The position numbers and the translations under genes are program-made. This document shows positions 5,898 to 10,008 of a stretch of DNA of 10,008 nucleotides, piece by piece. Source of the stretch: an uncultured Granulosicoccaceae bacterium (GTDB lineage: Bacteria > Pseudomonadota > Gammaproteobacteria > CALCKW01); assembly GCA_937941555.1 (NCBI GenBank), contig CALDHJ010000280.1, positions 1-10,008 of the forward strand, written 5' to 3'. Position 1 is the stretch's first letter, and every line of letters starts with the position of its first letter. The notes beneath the pieces are model-generated. The model was given only the letters and a program-made list of their open reading frames with translations. It had not been told where the DNA came from and made no database searches.

Positions 5898-6218
5898 TCA
5901 AACACCGGGTTCCGGTGCATCCGTGTATTCGATGCCGTCCTGAACAAACAACAGCTCCATGGTGGAAGCGGCCTCGCGCAAGGCCGCGACCTCACGGTAG
6001 CCAGGGTCGGCAAAAAAGGCCTTGGCGTGCTCGACACTCGGCCAGACCGAGACCACCGTGCGCGCGTCCGAATGGGTGCCTTCAAGGCAGGTCAGCGGGC
6101 CACCGCGTGTGAGGTAGCGCCCGCCGTACTTCTCCACAAAGGGTGGGGCCAGACGCGCGTACTCACGCAAGGCGTCCGGGTCGTGAACGGTCATCTGGGC
6201 AACCACATAGGCCGGCAT
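5898..6218 (-). CDS. DUF1330 family protein (first copy)
   Basis: This 106-residue protein has the same family features as its neighbour: MPAYVVAQMTVHDPD (1-15), PPFVEKYGGRYLTRGGP (25-41), WPSVEHAKAFF (59-69) and ADPGYREVAALREAAS (70-85). The middle strand differs (TVVSVWPS instead of LVILEFPS), which may mean a changed ligand pocket. The start at 6218 has AGGAG about six bases upstream. It sits 33 bases after the leucine dehydrogenase stop and 23 bases before its paralogue, so all should share a transcript. Its role is unknown; the operon suggests work on a product of amino- or oxo-acid breakdown. Confidence 0.88.
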   Translation of the reverse strand: MPAYVVAQMTVHDPDALREYARLAPPFVEKYGGRYLTRGGPLTCLEGTHSDARTVVSVWPSVEHAKAFFADPGYREVAALREAASTMELLFVQDGIEYTDAPEPGV

Positions 6219-6251
6219 ATTGCTCTCCTCGGATGCAGTGGTGGAGTGTAT

Positions 6252-7304
6252 TCAGGTCGCCCTGCCACGGGCAATGCGTTGTTCCGCGCGCGCATCGGCA
6301 ACATCAGAACTCGGTCGACCGCTCGCTTTCGCCTCTTCGAGGATGGACAGGATCGTGTCGAAAAGCCCGTCGATGCGTACCAGAGCTTGCTCGCGTGTCA
6401 GGTCATTGAGAATCGCGGTTGACGCGCCCATCATGCCGCCAGCGTTGACAACGTAGTCCGGCACGTAGGCGATACCGCGCCGCGCGAGCTCGGCCCCGTG
6501 ACGGGGTTCGACCAACTGGTTGTTGGCCAACCCACACACTGCCCGTGCTTGTATTTCAAGCAGGGTTTCGTCCGAAATCACGCCACCGAGTGCGCAAGGT
6601 ACAAACACGTCAACAGCCGCGGCGTGAATCGCCTCCGGGTCGAGCGGTGTCGCCCGGTAGCGTGAGACTGCGTCACGAACCCGTTCTTCACACACGTCCG
6701 ACACCACAAGCTCGGCACCCGCTTCAAAGAGCTGCCGCGCCAGATCCCCGCCGGTCTGACCGAGACCCTGAATAGCAAACCGCCTGCCCCGCAGATCGTC
6801 ACTGCCCCAGAGGAACTCGGCCACCGCGCGCAGCCCGACAAACCCGCCGCGGGAGGTGAAGAACGACGGGTTGAAGCCCGGCTCGTAGGCCGAGGCCCGC
6901 GCAAAGACGTAGTCGCAGCCCTCGGCGAGCACATCGGCATCCTCGGGACCCACACCCACATCAATCGCTGTCCAATAGCGGCCGTGCAACGCCTGCACGT
7001 GCGCAGAAAACGCCCTCAACAGATCGGCTTTATGCGGCGTAGTGGGATCGGCGATGATCACACACTTGCCGCCACCAAGCGGCAGGCCAGCGACAGCGTT
7101 CTTGTAACTCATGCCCTGCGACAGGCGCAACACGTCGGCGAGCGCGTCGTCTTCATTCGCATAGGGGTGCATCCGACAGCCGCCAGCGGCCGGCCCCAAT
7201 GCCGTCGAGTGAATCGCGATGATGGCGCGCAGGCCCACCGAGGGGTCTGAGCAGAAGAGCACCTGCTCGTGGTCTTGGTAGGCGGCGTGATGGAAGACGG
7301 TCAT
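6252..7304 (-). CDS. Leucine dehydrogenase-type Glu/Leu/Phe/Val dehydrogenase
   Basis: This 350-residue enzyme should catalyse NAD-dependent oxidative deamination of a branched-chain or related amino acid to its 2-oxo acid, in the cytosol. Family signatures are EQVLFCSDPSVGLRAIIAIH (13-32), LGPAAGGCRM (36-45), the substrate-binding lysine region SYKNAVAGLPLGGGK (66-80, K68 and K80), the TAIDVGVGPEDAD stretch (112-124), the Rossmann loop GLGQTGG (180-186), VPCALGG (235-241) and NNQL (261-264). Length fits leucine dehydrogenase rather than the longer glutamate enzymes. I chose the ATG at 7304 because it aligns with the family start (MTVFHH, then EQV). A GTG at 7316 in the same frame would add four residues; neither has a strong ribosome binding site. 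It heads a leftward operon and is divergent from an Lrp/AsnC gene, the usual kind of amino-acid-sensing regulator. Exact substrate is not fixed by sequence. Confidence 0.9.
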   Translation of the reverse strand: MTVFHHAAYQDHEQVLFCSDPSVGLRAIIAIHSTALGPAAGGCRMHPYANEDDALADVLRLSQGMSYKNAVAGLPLGGGKCVIIADPTTPHKADLLRAFSAHVQALHGRYWTAIDVGVGPEDADVLAEGCDYVFARASAYEPGFNPSFFTSRGGFVGLRAVAEFLWGSDDLRGRRFAIQGLGQTGGDLARQLFEAGAELVVSDVCEERVRDAVSRYRATPLDPEAIHAAAVDVFVPCALGGVISDETLLEIQARAVCGLANNQLVEPRHGAELARRGIAYVPDYVVNAGGMMGASTAILNDLTREQALVRIDGLFDTILSILEEAKASGRPSSDVADARAEQRIARGRAT

Positions 7305-7360
7305 GGCGGCGCTCACTCGATGGCTGCCCCAGCTTACGCCACCTTAAACGAGCGTTACCT

Positions 7361-7395
7361 CGCCAATAACGTCTGCAAGAGCGGTATTCTTGGCG
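7361..7395. promoter_or_regulatory. Candidate Lrp/AsnC operator dyad
   Basis: Inverted arms CGCCAATAA (7361-7369) and TTCTTGGCG (7387-7395) match at eight of nine positions across a 17-base gap, giving a 35-base dyad. It lies 29 bases before the regulator's start and 57 bases before the leucine dehydrogenase start, so one protein bound here could control both directions. No convincing sigma70 promoter was found for either gene in 7305-7423. The symmetry is seen; regulator binding is inferred. Confidence 0.35.
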
Positions 7396-7423
7396 GATTC
7401 AACTCTCTTACAGGCCCCGAATA

Positions 7424-7885
7424 GTGATTTCCTCTAAGTCCACCCTTGACCCAATTGACCGCAAGCTCATCTCGATCCTGCAAGCCGACGCGCGCGTTTC
7501 CAATGTTGACCTAGCGGCCCAGGTCGGTCTCTCCCCGACGCCCTGCAGCCGACGGGTCAAACGGCTCGAGGATCTCGGCGTGATTACCGGGTACGGCGCG
7601 CGTGTCAACCAAGCCGCACTCGGCAACGGCATCAGCGTCCTGATTGCGGTCCGGCTGCTGGAGTCGCCGCTGCCCGTGCTCGACGCCTTCATCGAGGCCG
7701 TCAAGGCCTCACCTGAAATCACCAAATGCCAACTCGTGACTGGGGAACTCGATTACATCCTGACCGTGCGCACGACGGATGTGGACGCCTTGCGCGAGTG
7801 GGTCCTGACCGAACTCAAGCGTATCCCGCACGTGGCCGAGACCTCGACCATGTTGATTCTCGACACGGTCAAGTCAGTCGAGTGA
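7424..7885 (+). CDS. Lrp/AsnC family transcriptional regulator
   Basis: This 153-residue protein has the normal size for the family. The N-terminal winged helix-turn-helix shows LDPIDRKLISILQADARVSNVDLAAQVGLSPTPCSRRVKRLEDLGVITGY (8-58, recognition helix near SPTPCSRRVKRLE). The C-terminal RAM ligand-binding domain includes ITKCQLVTGELDYILTVRTTDVDALREWV (about 99-127). Such proteins bind amino acids and act as dimers to octamers. The start is a GTG at 7424, with only AGG about ten bases upstream; no other start fits. It is divergent from leucine dehydrogenase, so it probably senses a branched-chain or related amino acid and regulates that operon and itself. It converges on the multicopper oxidase gene. 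Confidence 0.92.
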   Translation: MISSKSTLDPIDRKLISILQADARVSNVDLAAQVGLSPTPCSRRVKRLEDLGVITGYGARVNQAALGNGISVLIAVRLLESPLPVLDAFIEAVKASPEITKCQLVTGELDYILTVRTTDVDALREWVLTELKRIPHVAETSTMLILDTVKSVE

Positions 7886-7896
7886 ATCTTATATCA

Positions 7897-7916
7897 GGCC
7901 TGACACCAGTCAGGTC
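7897..7916. terminator. Hairpin between convergent genes
   Basis: CCTGAC (7899-7904) and GTCAGG (7909-7914) form a perfect 6-bp stem with a 4-base ACCA loop, extendable by a G-T and a G-C pair on the plus strand. It lies 11 bases past the Lrp/AsnC stop and includes the stop codon of the leftward multicopper oxidase gene. No T-run follows on either side, so terminator function is tentative, more likely for the rightward gene. Confidence 0.4.
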
Positions 7917-9424
7917 ACTGTAAACTGCCCCATCATGCCGCGGTCTTCGTGTTCGAGGATGTGGCAGTGGTACATGTAGGGGTGCGCCTCGCTCGCGGTA
8001 TGGTCGAAACGCACCACGAATTCGGTCCAGCCGTCGTCGTCGAGCACAGCGGTGTCTTTCCAACCGCGCTGGTCGTCGGGTGCCGCCTCGCCTTCGATCT
8101 TGTCGATCAGGAACGAGCAGCCGTGCACGTGAAACGGGTGCACCCCCTGATTCGAGAGCAAGCGCCAGCGTTCCCACTGCCCGCGTTCGACCCGCTCGTT
8201 TATCACACCCATGTCCATGACCGCGCCGTTTATGGTCATATCTGCCTTTTGTATCGCATGGCCGTCGTGCCCGGTGTGCATGCCGCCGTCGTGGTCCATG
8301 TCGAGGATGAAATCGCGCGTGCGCACGATTTCCGATTCCGCCGGGCGCGTGATTGTCGCAAGCGTCTCGGGCAAGGCTGCCGTGTTGGCGGGCAGTTCCG
8401 GGTCCGGCACCAGGGTCAGCGTCGGCTGTGGCAGGGGTTTGTCACCGCCGCCGAACAGGTTCATCAGCCCGCTGAGAATGCCTTCGCCCTCTTCGTCCCA
8501 CTCGTCTTCGAAGAGGGTCAGCAACCCCGCCGACGCCCCGTCCGAGAGATCGACGATGATCTCGCAGCGCTCGCCCGGCGCCATCTCCATCGTCGTCATC
8601 GGCACCGGTCGCTCCATCAGGCCACCGTCGGTCGCGACCTTGTGGAACGTGCGGTTGTCGGCAAAGGTCAGGATGTAGAACCGCGCATTCGCGCCATTGA
8701 GCAAACGCAACCGCACCTTGCCGGCCGGCACGATGGCGGTCGGCGCGACCGCGCCGTTGATGATCACCGTCTCACCGAGCCAGCCATCATCGCCTGCGTC
8801 GTTGAGTGAATAGACGAACTGTCCGTCAGCGTCGAAGGTGCGGTCCTGGATGATCACGGGCAAGTCGTCAACGCCGTAGCGACTCGGCAGACCGAGCGCG
8901 TCGGATTCATCGTCGTCGATGATGATCATGCCCGCGAGCCCCCGGTACACCTGGCTACCGGTGGCCCCGTGCGTGTGTGAGTGGTACCAACAGGTTGCCG
9001 CCGGCTGCACGATCTCGAGCGTGGGTTGCCAGATCTCGCCCGGCGCCATCGCAAGCTGCGGCCCGCCGTCGACGTCGCCCGGCACGTGCAGCCCGTGGCC
9101 GTGCACAGCCACCGCCTCATCGAGCGTGTTGGTGTAGTGCAGCGTGAGCGCCGTGTCGCGGCGCGCACGGATCGTCGGGCCGAGGTAGTTCTGGCTGAAG
9201 CCGAGTGTCGGCGTCATGACACCCGGCCGGAACGCCCACTCCCCCGCACGGATCTGCAGGTTCACCGAGTCGCCGCCGCGGCCGTCGGCCAGAGCCGGAA
9301 TCGGCAGCCGCGTCGGCGCGCCAGCAGCCCACGCCGGGTGGAACAACGCGGGGCTCATGGCGGCCGATGCAAACAGCACCGAACTGCCGGTCAGAAAGTG
9401 ACGACGGGAAAGGGTGTGAGACAT
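7910..9424 (-). CDS. Tat-exported multicopper oxidase (CueO/SufI-like)
   Basis: This 504-residue protein has a Tat signal (LSRRHFLTG at 5-13, hydrophobic 14-28, AWA near 31-33). All four copper-binding motifs are present: HGHGLH (108-113), WYHSHTHG (146-153), HPFHVHG (429-435) and HCHILEHEDRGMM (486-498), with C487 as the type 1 copper ligand and M497 as the likely axial ligand. It should be an active periplasmic oxidase, probably of Cu(I) or phenolic substrates, using O2. The C-terminal third closely resembles CueO, but the methionine-rich insert is reduced to a short His/Met segment (MDHDGGMHTGHDGH, 376-389). A very acidic loop (305-314, FEDEWDEEGE) lies mid-protein. I chose the ATG at 9424 because GGAG lies six bases upstream and the Tat signal begins there; the frame runs back to 9493. 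No other copper-resistance gene lies in this window. It is divergent from a LuxR-type regulator. Confidence 0.92.
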   Translation of the reverse strand: MSHTLSRRHFLTGSSVLFASAAMSPALFHPAWAAGAPTRLPIPALADGRGGDSVNLQIRAGEWAFRPGVMTPTLGFSQNYLGPTIRARRDTALTLHYTNTLDEAVAVHGHGLHVPGDVDGGPQLAMAPGEIWQPTLEIVQPAATCWYHSHTHGATGSQVYRGLAGMIIIDDDESDALGLPSRYGVDDLPVIIQDRTFDADGQFVYSLNDAGDDGWLGETVIINGAVAPTAIVPAGKVRLRLLNGANARFYILTFADNRTFHKVATDGGLMERPVPMTTMEMAPGERCEIIVDLSDGASAGLLTLFEDEWDEEGEGILSGLMNLFGGGDKPLPQPTLTLVPDPELPANTAALPETLATITRPAESEIVRTRDFILDMDHDGGMHTGHDGHAIQKADMTINGAVMDMGVINERVERGQWERWRLLSNQGVHPFHVHGCSFLIDKIEGEAAPDDQRGWKDTAVLDDDGWTEFVVRFDHTASEAHPYMYHCHILEHEDRGMMGQFTVT

Positions 9425-9496
9425 GGTGGGCTCCGCGTGACCGCAACGGGGTGTAGGGAGCCGAGAATCGACCCGATCGCGACCACTGTCCATCCG

Positions 9497-9513
9497 GCCA
9501 ATGGCCGATTGGC
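9497..9513. promoter_or_regulatory. CCAAT/ATTGG dyad
   Basis: GCCAAT (9497-9502) and ATTGGC (9508-9513) form a perfect 6-bp inverted repeat around GGCCG. It overlaps a second small palindrome, CGGCC-AAT-GGCCG (9495-9507). It lies about 73 bases upstream of the multicopper oxidase start. It could be an operator, but GC-rich short dyads also arise by chance. Confidence 0.22.
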
Positions 9514-9547
9514 GCCAGCGCGCCCCACGGCACTCTCACACGGCGGT

Positions 9548-9565
9548 ATCAGGCATATGTCTGAT
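9548..9565. promoter_or_regulatory. 18-bp near-perfect palindrome, candidate operator
   Basis: ATCAGGCATATGTCTGAT is symmetric at eight of nine base pairs. It is in the region shared by the divergent multicopper oxidase and LuxR-type genes, 57 bases before the LuxR-type start and about 124 before the oxidase start. Dyads of this length are typical for dimeric regulators. It does not look like the CueR (MerR-type) box that controls cueO in enterobacteria. The binding protein is unknown. Confidence 0.35.
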
Positions 9566-9621
9566 GAGCGCTGCCCCACCGAATCCTACACTTACCGACT
9601 ACCCACCAACCCCGAAGGCCC

Positions 9622-10008
9622 ATGGACCATATCCCCTTCAAGCACGCTGTCTTTGCGGTTTTCGTGCTGATCGTCTTCGGCACCAGCGCCATCGAAATCG
9701 TCTCGGAATTCGCCGCCGGTGAGACCCTGCACTCAATGGGCGACGACCTCGCGCGCTTCGCGCTCAGCGCTGTCGTACTTGCGCTCTTCGTGCACGGCCA
9801 TTTCGCACAGCGCAAGGCACTGGGCGAGTTGCGCGGCCAGCTCAGCAAGGCGCGCGGTCAACTCGCGCAGATCGACGCCAAATCGCAGAACCTCGCCAAC
9901 CAGTACCGCGGCGTCATGCAGAAACAGTTCGACGCCTGGCAACTGACCGCAAGCGAGCAGGACGTCGTGATCGGCCTGCTCAAGGGCCTCTCATTCCGAG
10001 AGATTGCC
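9622..10008 (+). CDS. Membrane-anchored LuxR-type HTH regulator (3' end outside window)
   Basis: The frame is open from the ATG at 9622 through the last base, giving 129 residues. Two hydrophobic segments (about 9-28 and 45-59) are followed by a Gln/Arg/Lys-rich stretch likely to be helical or coiled coil (61-102), then AWQLTASEQDVVIGLLKGLSFREIA (105-129). That last stretch is the beginning of a LuxR/GerE helix-turn-helix (LT-x-x-E-x-x-V ... GLS-x-x-EIA). The gene should end soon after the window. This small two-helix plus LuxR architecture recurs in proteobacteria; the signal is unknown. GAAGG lies only about three bases before the ATG, so initiation may be weak. It is divergent from the multicopper oxidase. 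Confidence 0.8.
   Translation, partial: MDHIPFKHAVFAVFVLIVFGTSAIEIVSEFAAGETLHSMGDDLARFALSAVVLALFVHGHFAQRKALGELRGQLSKARGQLAQIDAKSQNLANQYRGVMQKQFDAWQLTASEQDVVIGLLKGLSFREIA

Noticed and set aside
9425..9621. CueR (MerR-type) box upstream of the multicopper oxidase
   Set aside because: No spaced dyad of the CueR type was seen in this region.
7949..9670. Two long plus-strand open frames (7949-8809 and 8981-9670) antisense to the multicopper oxidase
   Set aside because: The opposite strand encodes all four copper motifs; the antisense products are arginine/histidine-rich and match no family.

Overview
The window is a GC-rich, gene-dense stretch of a bacterial chromosome. Strong third-position G/C use, Shine-Dalgarno leaders, several twin-arginine (Tat) signal peptides and the gene families present all point to a Pseudomonadota, more likely a gammaproteobacterium; the sequence alone does not fix a genus. 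Eleven complete genes and two genes cut by the window edges fill almost all of it. I see no tRNA, rRNA, CRISPR array, insertion sequence or prophage gene. No intergenic gap is longer than about 200 bases.

Left part (1-2566): the 3' part of an ornithine cyclodeaminase/mu-crystallin family dehydrogenase runs rightward. It converges on a leftward pair of Tat-exported proteins: a metallo-beta-lactamase-fold hydrolase, then a small thioredoxin-like CxxC protein. The hydrolase has a structured leader next to its ribosome binding site, and a hairpin separates the two genes.

Middle (2567-4545): a secreted lectin/endostatin-like protein is divergent from a rightward pair. That pair is a membrane-anchored LytTR regulator and a small four-helix membrane protein whose GTG start overlaps the regulator's stop (GTGA). 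The divergent promoter region is unusually AT-rich. The arrangement suggests a sensing/regulatory cassette with the secreted protein as a possible target.

Right-middle (4560-7885): a leftward operon carries leucine dehydrogenase (Glu/Leu/Phe/Val family), two tandem DUF1330 proteins and a zeta-crystallin-like quinone oxidoreductase. An Lrp/AsnC regulator is divergent from it. A candidate operator dyad (CGCCAA-type arms) lies between them. This reads as an amino-acid-responsive catabolic unit.

Right end (7910-10008): a Tat-exported CueO/SufI-type multicopper oxidase runs leftward. It is divergent from a membrane-anchored LuxR-type regulator that is cut by the window end. Two palindromes lie in their shared upstream region.

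Most genes belong to recognised families. The less described parts are the LytTR-membrane protein-lectin cassette, the structured leader of the hydrolase gene, and the candidate operators. I see no clear evidence of a wholly new system.
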